From contig NZ_WUWM01000020.1 in the NCBI RefSeq assembly GCF_009846885.1, forward strand, positions 1 through 64,000: a stretch of 64,000 nucleotides of DNA, written 5' to 3'. The translations under genes were made by a program, and so were the position numbers. Below are positions 29,329 through 36,252 of the stretch, piece by piece; the first letter of the stretch is position 1; each line of letters opens with the position of its first letter. Source of the stretch: Paenibacillus puerhi (GTDB lineage Bacteria; Bacillota; Bacilli; Paenibacillales; NBRC-103111). A model generated the notes under the pieces. It searched no databases and had not been told where the DNA came from. It saw only the letters and a program-made list of their open reading frames with translations.

Positions 29329-29352
29329 AAAAAAGCTCCCTCTCAGGAGCTC
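29329..29352 (-). terminator. Intrinsic terminator after spoVAEb
   Basis: On the minus strand AGCTCC and GGAGCT (plus 29334-29339 and 29346-29351) form a stem followed by six T residues (A-run at 29329-29334). It lies 47 bases after the spoVAEb stop. Confidence 0.8.
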
Positions 29353-29398
29353 TTACGTCTACTAAACGCTCGTAGTAACTCTAAGCGCCTTTCCGTTC

Positions 29399-29773
29399 CT
29401 AGCCTTGCGGCTTGAACACAAGCGCGGCGAGAAAGGAGAAAATAATCGCGGCCGATATACCGGCGCTTGTCACCTGAAAGATGCCGGTTATAATCCCTAT
29501 GGGCCCATGGTCCTTTAATTCGCTTAAAGCGCCGTTGACCAGCGCATTGCCGAAGCTCGTGATCGGCACGGAAGCGCCGGCGCCGGCGAATTCGATAAAT
29601 TTATCGTACAGGCCTTTATTGCCGTAAGGAATGGCTTCGACCAATGCGCCCGCTACGACCAGCGAGCTCATCGTATGGGCCGGTGTCATGCGAAACACGT
29701 CGATCATGATCTGGCCTATCACGCAGATTGCTCCGCCGATCAGAAAAGCCCAGAGCATTTGCATCCAGTTCAT
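29399..29773 (-). CDS. spoVAE: Stage V sporulation protein AE (SpoVAEb type)
   Basis: 124 residues with three or four membrane helices and the family signatures FAGAGASVPITSFGNALVNG and GPIGIITGIFQVTSAGISAA. SpoVAEb is part of the inner-membrane channel that moves dipicolinic acid into and out of spores. The frame extends upstream, but ATG at 29773 (MNWMQMLWAFLIGG) has GGGGTG before it and fits the family. It is last in the 2duf-spoVAC-spoVAD-spoVAEb operon. SpoVAEb resembles SpoVAC in the AGAGxxVPxxxFxN loop. Confidence 0.95.
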   Translation of the reverse strand: MNWMQMLWAFLIGGAICVIGQIMIDVFRMTPAHTMSSLVVAGALVEAIPYGNKGLYDKFIEFAGAGASVPITSFGNALVNGALSELKDHGPIGIITGIFQVTSAGISAAIIFSFLAALVFKPQG

Positions 29774-29777
29774 GTGG

Positions 29778-30788
29778 TTACACCCCGCTTTCGATGGCAA
29801 CCGCGTGTGCGATGCCGGGTATACTTTCGCCTTGCTGAAAGGAAATCGGCGACAGCAGCGCACCCGTAGCTACGACGAGAACCCGCTTCAGCTCGCCCTT
29901 CTTTAGAAGCCTGTACAGATGGCCGTAGGTCACCGTTGCGGAGCACCCGCAGCCGCTTCCGCCTGCCTGCACCTGCTGTTTATTCCGATCGTAGATCATC
30001 AGGCCGCAGTCCTTGTAAGTCGTCTGACCGATCGGAATATGATGCTTGTGCAGCAGGTCGAGTGCTATATCATACCCGACTGCGGCCAGATCCCCGGTGA
30101 CAATCAGATCGTAATACCCCGGGTCCCGGTCAAAATCGCGAAAATGCGATTGAAGGGTATCCACCGCGGCAGGCGCCATGGCAGCCCCCATATTAAAGGG
30201 GTCCTTGATCCCCATATCGACAACCCGGCCGATCGTGGCCCCGGTTACCTTGGGGCCGTCTCCTTGCTTGCCGATCACCGCACAACCTGCTCCGGTAACC
30301 GTATATTGCGCGGAAGGCGGCTTCTGCGAGCCATACTCCGTCGGATAACGGAACTGCTTCTCGGCCGTACAGTTATGGCTGCAAGTACCTGCCATCGCAT
30401 AGCTGGCATAGCCTCCGTCCACCAGCATGGATGCGATGGCCAGGCCCTCCATGGAAGTCGAGCAGGCGCCGAAGATGCCCAGGTAAGGAATCTGCATCGT
30501 GCGTACGGCGAAGCTGTTGCTGATGATCTGGTTCATCAGATCGCCGCCTACGTAGAACTGGACATGCTCCTTAGTCAGATTTGCGCTCTGGATAGCATGC
30601 TCGGCCGCTTCCTCCATCATTTTCTTCTCCGCCTTCTCCCAGCTGTCCTGGCCCAGCTTAGTATCGCCGTGCACAATATCGAACTGATCGGAGAGCGGAC
30701 CCTGGCCCTCATCCGGTCCGACTACCGTTGCCGTCGCCAGGATCACCGGCTTGCTGGGGAACTCCCAGCTTTGGTGTCCCTTGAGCAT
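29778..30788 (-). CDS. spoVAD: Stage V sporulation protein AD
   Basis: 336 residues, full length. SpoVAD has a thiolase-like fold, sits on the outer face of the spore inner membrane and binds dipicolinic acid. Thiolase-like blocks are visible (GIFGACSTSMEGLAIA, AGTCSHN, VTGAGCAVIGKQ). The tail GIAHAVAIESGV is as in the family. It lies 1 bp after spoVAC and 4 bp before spoVAEb. Confidence 0.97.
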   Translation of the reverse strand: MLKGHQSWEFPSKPVILATATVVGPDEGQGPLSDQFDIVHGDTKLGQDSWEKAEKKMMEEAAEHAIQSANLTKEHVQFYVGGDLMNQIISNSFAVRTMQIPYLGIFGACSTSMEGLAIASMLVDGGYASYAMAGTCSHNCTAEKQFRYPTEYGSQKPPSAQYTVTGAGCAVIGKQGDGPKVTGATIGRVVDMGIKDPFNMGAAMAPAAVDTLQSHFRDFDRDPGYYDLIVTGDLAAVGYDIALDLLHKHHIPIGQTTYKDCGLMIYDRNKQQVQAGGSGCGCSATVTYGHLYRLLKKGELKRVLVVATGALLSPISFQQGESIPGIAHAVAIESGV

Positions 30789-30789
30789 G

Positions 30790-31269
30790 CTAATGTCCTC
30801 CTATGCCGAGAATCCAATGAATCAAGCCCACGAAGAAAGCCGTCACCGTCCCGAAGACGATCACTGAGCCCGCAAGCTTGAACATATTCCCCCCGACCCC
30901 TAGTACGTAGCCCTCGCTTTTATGCTCCAGCGCCGCCGAGCAGACCGAGTTGGCAAAGCCCGTCACGGGAACGGCAGAGCCCGCGCCGGCCCACTGGGCC
31001 AGCTTATCGTATACGCCAAAGCTGGTCAGAAGCACCGAAATAAAGATCAGAACGGCTACGGTCGGATCGCCCGCAGATTTCTGGTCAAAATGAAACCAGT
31101 GCATAAACCCCTCTTTGATCAACTGGCCGACGATACATATCAGCCCCCCTACCAGAAAGGCGCGAAGACTGTTGCGGAAAACAGGCCTGACCGGCTCCCG
31201 CTGCTTGGCTAATTCCTGATATTCCTGCTGTGTCCACGTCAGCTTTTTCATCTTGGACTTGGTTGACAT
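30790..31269 (-). CDS. spoVAC: Stage V sporulation protein AC
   Basis: 159 residues. SpoVAC is a membrane protein of the dipicolinic acid channel; B. subtilis SpoVAC behaves as a mechanosensitive channel. Four membrane helices and the signature WAGAGSAVPVTGFANSVCSAALE are present. ATG at 31269 (MSTKSKMKKLTWTQQEYQ) is preferred over GTG at 31281, which abuts the GGGAG ribosome binding site. Confidence 0.95.
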   Translation of the reverse strand: MSTKSKMKKLTWTQQEYQELAKQREPVRPVFRNSLRAFLVGGLICIVGQLIKEGFMHWFHFDQKSAGDPTVAVLIFISVLLTSFGVYDKLAQWAGAGSAVPVTGFANSVCSAALEHKSEGYVLGVGGNMFKLAGSVIVFGTVTAFFVGLIHWILGIGGH

Positions 31270-31293
31270 GCTGGCAAGCACTCCCTTCGTTAC

Positions 31294-32154
31294 CTACATT
31301 TTGAGCAGCGGCTCCACCTGCTGAATCACATGCCCCATCCGCTTTACCGCGTCCTCATACATCGATTTGGTGCTCGGGTTCCGGGTGCTTAGACCGAACA
31401 ACGTCAGGTCCGCCTCGCATTTCTTCAACGTGGCGAGCAGCAGAGGTTTTACGGTAGGCGAAGGGAGTTTAATCACATCGTCGTACAGATCGACCGTTAA
31501 CTGACCGTAAGCGTCAGCCTGACCGAGAAATACATTCTCTAGCGTTACGCCTATTTTCTCCAGCTCGGTTTGCAGCCACTCCCGGCTGAGACCTGCGGTA
31601 GCCAGCGGCTCGTCCATGATATTGCCGTCAATAATGACGGCTTGCGGCTCGCTTTCGGGCGCCACCTTGATCCCCAGATGCTTCGGGGTCAACGGCTGGT
31701 TTTCCCGCTTCAGCAGCACGGACACATCCCCGCTTGTCTCCAGATTGGCAAATTCGACATCTGCTATGTTGAACACATTTTTAGTCCTGAGCTGCGCCAG
31801 CAATTCATCCGCCGAGTACCGTTCCTTCTTCAGATTATCCTCCATGATCTTTCCTTCTTTGATCAAGACGGTGCCTTTCCCCTCGACCCAATCCCTTAGA
31901 TGCTTGCTCTTTTGCGTCAGCCCTTCAAATACGAACGGGATGAGGAACCAGACCAGGATCGCCACGACGCCATGCATGAAGTGAGCCTCCAGATCGGTGG
32001 AAATAAAGCCCGCCAGTTCCCCGATGGCTATTCCTGTCATATATTCGAAAAAGGTAAGCTGCGAGATTTGCTTTTTTCCTAAAATGCGCGTGATGGAAAA
32101 CAAAATCAAAACCGCAGCAAATGAGCGTACCGCAATGTTCATCCATTCTGCCAA
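31294..32154 (-). CDS. DUF421 + DUF1657 fusion membrane protein (2Duf type)
   Basis: 286 residues. Three N-terminal helices and the DUF421 (YetF) core cover about 1-225 (RILGKKQISQLTFFEYMTGIAIG, KGKIMEDNLKKERYSADELLAQLR, VIIDGNIMDEPL). The last 55 residues, from LATLKKCEADLTLFGL, resemble DUF1657 and match the separate DUF1657 protein encoded at 32331. This is the 2Duf architecture known from the spoVA2mob operon, where it contributes to spore heat resistance. The TTG start at 32154 has a long G-rich ribosome binding site 6 bases upstream. It is first in the spoVA operon, 24 bp before spoVAC. Confidence 0.9.
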   Translation of the reverse strand: MAEWMNIAVRSFAAVLILFSITRILGKKQISQLTFFEYMTGIAIGELAGFISTDLEAHFMHGVVAILVWFLIPFVFEGLTQKSKHLRDWVEGKGTVLIKEGKIMEDNLKKERYSADELLAQLRTKNVFNIADVEFANLETSGDVSVLLKRENQPLTPKHLGIKVAPESEPQAVIIDGNIMDEPLATAGLSREWLQTELEKIGVTLENVFLGQADAYGQLTVDLYDDVIKLPSPTVKPLLLATLKKCEADLTLFGLSTRNPSTKSMYEDAVKRMGHVIQQVEPLLKM

Positions 32155-32281
32155 GAACTTCCCCCCCCTTCGTCGGAATTGAAATCTATAGAACCGGTAT
32201 GGCGTACCTCTCTAGCCTTTGCCTCTATCCAGAAAATTATGATTCGTTTCCAGCGCCCTAAGGGCTGGTTATTATTTACAT

Positions 32282-32310
32282 TCATGCTTCCTTCAGCTTT
32301 GTGCATATTA
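32282..32310 (+). promoter_or_regulatory. Possible forespore (sigma-G/F-like) promoter of the DUF1657 gene
   Basis: CATATTA at 32304-32310 matches the sigma-G -10 pattern CATnnTA. TCATG (32282-32286), 17 bp upstream, is close to the -35 pattern. It sits 20 bases before the DUF1657 start. Forespore expression would suit a spore protein, but the -35 is imperfect. Confidence 0.45.
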
Positions 32311-32330
32311 GGAGTCGGGAGGTGATCAGT

Positions 32331-32537
32331 ATGACCGTAGCATCGCAGGTAAAAACAACGCTAGCTTCGCTGAAAAGCGCGCAAGCCAGCCTGGAAACAT
32401 TCGCTCTGGGCACGCAAAATCAGGAAGCCAAATCTCTGTTCGAAAACTGCGCGAAGCAAACTCAGCAAATCGTTGACCAAGTCAACTCGCGCGTGCAACA
32501 GTTGGAGAACGAGGAACCTCAGTACAAAGGCTTCTGA
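32331..32537 (+). CDS. DUF1657 small spore-associated protein
   Basis: 68 residues, starting MTVASQVKTTLASLKSAQ. It is predicted to be all helical, with the DUF1657 pattern LETFALGTQNQEAKSLFENCAKQTQQIV. DUF1657 genes regularly accompany spoVA operons of the spoVA2mob type. GGGAGGTGATCAGT precedes the ATG, an excellent ribosome binding site. It is divergent from the 2Duf-spoVA operon. Confidence 0.92.
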   Translation: MTVASQVKTTLASLKSAQASLETFALGTQNQEAKSLFENCAKQTQQIVDQVNSRVQQLENEEPQYKGF

Positions 32538-32572
32538 TTATTCGAGGTACGTCCGGGAAGACCGGACGCAGC

Positions 32573-32609
32573 AAAGCCCGGCGTCTCTCTTCGGAGAGCC
32601 CCGGGCTTT
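32573..32609 (+). terminator. Terminator hairpin after DUF1657
   Basis: AAAGCCCGG and CCCGGGCTTT flank an inner CTCTC-ttcg-GAGAG stem, a long GC-rich hairpin starting about 35 bases after the stop. Only a weak T tail follows. Confidence 0.65.
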
Positions 32610-32646
32610 GTCGCGTTCAGGCTATTGGTTCCGGTTCCGGTTCCGG

Positions 32647-32724
32647 CTACCATACGAGCAGAAGCAGAATAAATAGTAAAATGAACAGTAAGAGGATAAG
32701 CAAGACCCCTTCATAGCCGCGCAT
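32647..32724 (-). CDS. Very small membrane peptide (25 aa), YjcZ-like in style
   Basis: 25 residues beginning MRGYEGVLLILLLFILL and ending LLVW, almost wholly hydrophobic. GGAAGGAAG lies about 7 bases before the ATG. It resembles in style the tiny Tyr/Gly-headed single-helix peptides (YjcZ group) of Bacillales spores. Its position next to the spore operon fits such a role, but the assignment is inference. Confidence 0.5.
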   Translation of the reverse strand: MRGYEGVLLILLLFILLFILLLLVW

Positions 32725-32850
32725 CGGATTCTTCCTTCCTGTTGGATACTTGGCTTCCCTTGCAGCTTATGCGCAGCCGGAACTATCCGACCCGTACATT
32801 CGCCCAATCCCGGAACCCGCCCGGAATCCTAACTGTTCACCCAGCTTAGC

Positions 32851-32859
32851 ACGTGTTAT
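32851..32859. promoter_or_regulatory. Candidate LacI-family operator before the uronate isomerase-like gene
   Basis: ACGTGTTAT here is identical to a 9-mer before the GH38 mannosidase gene (44499-44507) and before lacI (45633-45641, both as reverse complement). It overlaps a TATAAT at 32857-32862, 75 bases before the downstream gene, so a bound repressor would block that promoter. Confidence 0.45.
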
Positions 32860-32938
32860 AATAAGCTTGATTGTTAACGTGTGCATAACCATATGTGCAT
32901 GGTTGACCTACCCTTTTACCAGGAGGATGTTCAGGATT

Positions 32939-34204
32939 ATGCCTATTCATAGCGAGGAACAACTAACCGCATTTATTCAGGAAACGGTTCGCCGGACTCC
33001 GGTTACCGACATTCATACCCATTTATTCGCCGAAAGCTTCGGCGACCTGCTCTTATGGGGAATCGACGAGCTTCTCACCTATCATTACTTGATCGCCGAG
33101 ATGTTCCGCTTCAAGCCTGACCTGGCCTATGATACCTTCTGGAGCATGAGCAAGCGGGAACAGGCGGATCTGATCTGGCAAACGCTGTTCATCGATAACT
33201 CCCCTTACAGCGAAGCCTGCCGGGGTGTGGTCACCGTACTGGGACGTCTTGGCCTTGACCTCTCCACCCGGGATCTGGACGGATATCGGAAGCAGCTGGA
33301 GCAAATTCCGGCAAGCGAGTACATCGATCGCATCTTCGCACTCTCGGGCGTCCGCACCGTCGTCATGACGAACGATCCCTTCGACGATTACGAGCGGGCA
33401 CACTGGATAAACGGAACGGCCGGCGGCGATCCCCGGTTTCTGACCGCCTTGCGCATCGATCCGCTGCTGAACGGCTGGGATCAGGCCTATCTTGCCCTCG
33501 AGCAGCAGGGCTACCGGGTGGCCCAGGATTTCTCCGGCGATACCGTTCATGAGATCCGCCGCTTCCTTAAAGACTGGATCGGCCGGATCAATCCGTTATA
33601 CATGGCAGTGTCCCTGCCGGATGATTTTGCCTATCCGGAAGCCTCCGTACGCGGGAGGGTGATCGAGGAGTGCATCCTCCCCGTCGCCCGCGAAGCCGGC
33701 ATCCCCTTCGCCCTGATGATCGGCGTCAAGCGCCAGGTCAATCCTTCGTTGAAGGTTGCCGGAGACAGCCTTGGACGAAGCGATATCGGCGCGGTGGAGC
33801 GGATCGTCAGCCGCAATCAGGACGTGAAATTCCTGGTGACCATGCTCTCACGCGAGAACCAGCACGAGCTGGCCGTCACAGCGCGGAAAAATCGCAACCT
33901 CCTTGTGTTCGGCTGCTGGTGGTTCCTGAACAATCCGAGCCTGATCGAGGAAATGACCCGGATGCGCCTGGAGCTGCTTGGAGGCAGTGTTATTCCTCAA
34001 CATTCCGACTGCCGGATTCTTGATCAGCTCATCTATAAATGGGATCATTCCCGTACGATTATCGCCAAGGTGCTGTGCGATAAATATGGCGATTTGTTCC
34101 GCGCCGGCTGGCGGCTGGAGGAAGAGGAGATTCGCAGAGACATCGCTAATCTGCTCGGCGGCGCCTTCTGGAGCTTCCTGGGCAAGCCCGACCCGGCCGC
34201 TTGA
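32939..34204 (+). CDS. Uronate isomerase-like amidohydrolase-superfamily protein
   Basis: 421 residues. The N-terminal metal motif TDIHTHLF (HxH) and a TIM-barrel layout place it in the amidohydrolase superfamily near uronate isomerases. The length and the ESFGDLLLWGIDELLTYHYL segment fit the short divergent type represented by Bacillus halodurans BH0493 rather than classical UxaC (about 470 residues). Uronate isomerases convert glucuronate to fructuronate. Later motifs include VFGCWWFLNNPSLI and IPQHSDCR. ATG at 32939 is chosen (AGGAGG 12 bases upstream); the frame is open further 5' but without a better start. Substrate assignment is uncertain. Confidence 0.8.
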   Translation: MPIHSEEQLTAFIQETVRRTPVTDIHTHLFAESFGDLLLWGIDELLTYHYLIAEMFRFKPDLAYDTFWSMSKREQADLIWQTLFIDNSPYSEACRGVVTVLGRLGLDLSTRDLDGYRKQLEQIPASEYIDRIFALSGVRTVVMTNDPFDDYERAHWINGTAGGDPRFLTALRIDPLLNGWDQAYLALEQQGYRVAQDFSGDTVHEIRRFLKDWIGRINPLYMAVSLPDDFAYPEASVRGRVIEECILPVAREAGIPFALMIGVKRQVNPSLKVAGDSLGRSDIGAVERIVSRNQDVKFLVTMLSRENQHELAVTARKNRNLLVFGCWWFLNNPSLIEEMTRMRLELLGGSVIPQHSDCRILDQLIYKWDHSRTIIAKVLCDKYGDLFRAGWRLEEEEIRRDIANLLGGAFWSFLGKPDPAA

Positions 34205-34274
34205 TTTGCTCCGATTAGTAGAGCGATCTGAAAGTAATGTAATCGTGGAGCAATATAGGAGCGGTGGCGGGTTA

Positions 34275-34592
34275 CGGTTAACGGACTTTTTGAGGCTGTC
34301 GATTCATTGTGGACGGCAGCGCAGTTAAGTAAAGGCTGAGCGTAACGGACACCACAGTCGCTATTTCACAAAAGTGGGGCCTGTTCAAATTGAAACGGAC
34401 ACAGACGACCTTACTTACGTCAAAACCGCATAGAATGGGCGGAAATGCACCAAATAGCGTCATCTGAGTCCGTTAGATTTTCAATATCGCGAAAATGCTG
34501 CAAATAGAGACTCTGAGGTCCGTTAGCGAAAGCAGAACGTTTCAACTCAGTTACTCACATTGAATCGACAACCTCTTTTGAACCGTTAGCCG
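34275..34592. mobile_element. MITE-like element with imperfect terminal inverted repeats
   Basis: The 37-base arm at 34275-34311 and the reverse complement of 34556-34592 agree at about 27 of 37 positions, including TGTCGATTCA. Inside lie three 24-bp units of the form AAATAG...GTCCGTTA: one inverted (34343-34366) and two direct (34452-34475 and 34502-34525). No coding frame is credible. Non-coding intergenic repeats of this sort occur in Paenibacillus genomes. Whether it is mobilised by a transposase cannot be told, and no clear target-site duplication is visible. Confidence 0.5.
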
Positions 34593-34699
34593 ATCCCGCA
34601 ACTAACGTTACTTCGGGAACGTTCTACTGTATAGGTTGAACATAAGATGGTAACATTCGGCTAGATCTTCATCGGCAACATCCATCATGTGCATACAAA

Positions 34700-34880
34700 C
34701 CTGCAGCTGTACATCTTTTTTTGCCTTATAGTTGACCACCAAGTAAAACTCCTGCAAACGTGCATCTTTTTTTCCGCTTAACCGGTTGTTCAGGGAAATA
34801 TCGCATGAAATTCCTGCATGATAGCAGACGTTCCCCCCCTGAAATCCATTTATGTAAAAAAACTGCACTTTGGCATGAGT
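34700..34880. repeat. Short degenerate repeat array
   Basis: CCTGCAgctgtACATCTTTTTTT (34700-34722) recurs as CCTGCAaacgtGCATCTTTTTTT (34751-34773) and, weaker, as CCTGCATGATAGCAGACGTT (34813-34832) and ACTGCACTTTGG (34861-34872). Spacing is about 50-60 bp. No gene is seen in it. Confidence 0.45.
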
Positions 34881-34904
34881 TTAAGCATCGCAGCCTTTAA
34901 AAAA

Positions 34905-34936
34905 ACTCTCCGCCCTGATCGGGCAGAGAGTCTTTT
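34905..34936. terminator. Hairpin with T-run
   Basis: ACTCTC pairs with GAGAGT and GCCC with GGGC inside, giving a stem with one mismatch followed by TCTTTTT on the plus strand. An A-run precedes it, so it could also act on the minus strand, where the small frame at 34974-35198 would end just before it. Confidence 0.6.
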
Positions 34937-34973
34937 TGTGAAAATGCACCAGCCGGGAAGCCCCGGACCGTGA

Positions 34974-35198
34974 CTAATGGGTCCTGCGAATGAATACCCA
35001 CACACCGGGGGACCTGAAAACCAGGCGAAACCCGTTCCGGAGTAAACAGCGCACAGCCGGAGTCAGGTGAAGACCGACCGATAGCAAGCTGCGGCAAGGC
35101 TGGGCGCTCCCTATTACACAGAAGCCGTTGATGATCCGGCGATGCCGGGAATCGAACCGAAATCGGATTGTGACGACATCTGGACGACTATTGACCAT
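34974..35198 (-). CDS. Hypothetical small protein (74 aa)
   Basis: 74 residues, starting MVNSRPDVVTIRFRF. AAGGAG lies 9 bases before the ATG at 35198, which is why I list it. The second half (CRSLL, LTPAVR, GFRLVFRSP) recalls the C-terminal tail of formylglycine-generating-enzyme domains, which end in R-S ... TP-x-x-R ... GFRLV. It could be a remnant of such a gene or chance. The frame lies in a repeat-rich 1.36-kb gap (34205-35562) and is followed by a terminator-like hairpin. Confidence 0.3.
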   Translation of the reverse strand: MVNSRPDVVTIRFRFDSRHRRIINGFCVIGSAQPCRSLLSVGLHLTPAVRCLLRNGFRLVFRSPGVWVFIRRTH

Positions 35199-35303
35199 AT
35201 ATCTCAACTCCTTCCCTTCCAGATATAGAATCAGTTAATGCAGGAAGAGAGGAATTGGATACGGACAAACATGGAACAAGCCTCAATATAAAAGAAAACA
35301 TGG

Positions 35304-35329
35304 AAAAAGGACCCCTCTCGGAGTCCTTT
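35304..35329 (-). terminator. Intrinsic terminator on the minus strand
   Basis: AAAGGACTCC-gaga-GGGGTCCTTT read on the minus strand forms a 10-bp stem (one G-T pair) with a 4-base loop and five T residues. It ends the candidate structured RNA directly upstream (35332-35523) or the L,D-transpeptidase transcript. Confidence 0.75.
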
Positions 35330-35331
35330 CC

Positions 35332-35523
35332 AACGGTGAAAATTGGTAACTGCCATGAATCTTGAATCGAAACCTCGGTTCTTACCTCATCACGCTTGCA
35401 GTACGGGGTACTACGCTAACGTGTCTTTGGCACATCCCTCCGCTTCTACCTCGATTCACTAACAACTTCCTTGGTAGAAACCGCTCTGCTGCTCAACGGA
35501 ACCACACCTCTCTTATCACCGTT
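35332..35523 (-). ncRNA. Candidate structured RNA of unknown class
   Basis: AACGGTGA (35332-35339) is complementary to TCACCGTT (35516-35523), closing a domain of about 190 nt. Inside it, TGAATCGA (35363-35370) is complementary to TCGATTCA (35451-35458). Inside that, CACG pairs with CGTG and AGTAC-ggg-GTACT forms a hairpin (35400-35412). An intrinsic terminator follows on the minus strand. No open frame of note. I do not recognise it as a riboswitch, T-box, 6S or SRP RNA. It could be a free RNA made from the L,D-transpeptidase 3' region or a leader for the small frame ending at 34974. Confidence 0.35.
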
Positions 35524-35562
35524 ACATTTAGGATGCTCATGAATCCGAATTTCTATACAAGC

Positions 35563-36090
35563 TTAATCCTTGATCAGCACGACTGTTCCCAGCGGCAAAT
35601 GACGGTACAACCATTCCACATCCCGGTTCAGCATTCGGATACAGCCGGAAGAAACGCTTGAGCCTATGGCATGAGGACGGTTCGTCCCGTGAATCCCGTA
35701 GGTGTATCCGCCGGTGCCGGGTACGTTGAGCCCCATCCATCGGGATCCAAGCGGATTCGCAGGATGTCCGCCCGCTATTTGCTTGCGTACGTAGTAGGGC
35801 TTCACGATCTTGGTCACGATGCGGAAAACACCAGATGGAGTCAAGCCGGGACGTCGGCCTGTCGCGACGGGCATCGAGCGGATAACCCGGCCATTATGAA
35901 TGACAGATAGGCGATTCGCTCTTTTCTCTATCACCAGATACACGCCTTCTTCCTGCAGCCCCATCAGCAGCTGCTTCTCCGCCGCTGACCGCTCGGACGA
36001 GGGAACGGCGGCATCAGCCGCCATCGATAGCATGAGAAGGCCGCCCAGAAGCAAAGCACTTGCAGCAATTCGTATGGCAACCCAGTTCAA
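35563..36090 (-). CDS. L,D-transpeptidase (YkuD family)
   Basis: 175 residues. A signal peptide or anchor covers about 1-27 (ALLLGGLLMLSMAADAAV). The YkuD domain (about 50-175) carries the catalytic motif HGTNRPHAIGSSVSSGCIRM with the active Cys. Such enzymes make 3-3 peptidoglycan cross-links or attach proteins outside the membrane. The start is TTG at 36090 with AAAGGA about 10 bases upstream; no in-frame ATG lies near. No LysM domain is present. It stands alone. Confidence 0.93.
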   Translation of the reverse strand: MNWVAIRIAASALLLGGLLMLSMAADAAVPSSERSAAEKQLLMGLQEEGVYLVIEKRANRLSVIHNGRVIRSMPVATGRRPGLTPSGVFRIVTKIVKPYYVRKQIAGGHPANPLGSRWMGLNVPGTGGYTYGIHGTNRPHAIGSSVSSGCIRMLNRDVEWLYRHLPLGTVVLIKD

Positions 36091-36252
36091 TGCTCTTCAT
36101 TCCTTTGCGGTCCAATTCATCTCACAGGAATAGTGTTAGCCTAAACGGTATGCTGATATTCGTATCGACCACCAATTGCGCATCGCATCATAAGTTGTCT
36201 GCTTTGTCTGCTACTCAGCTTATCGCTTCCACGCCTACCTCTACCGTAACGA

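Noticed and set aside
34608-34868. 86-codon minus-strand frame in the repeat array
   Set aside because: It covers the degenerate repeats, has no ribosome binding site and no recognisable product.
35150-35175. tRNA-like T-arm (GGTTCGATTCCCGG) on the minus strand
   Set aside because: No matching acceptor, D-arm or anticodon arm can be built at the right distances.
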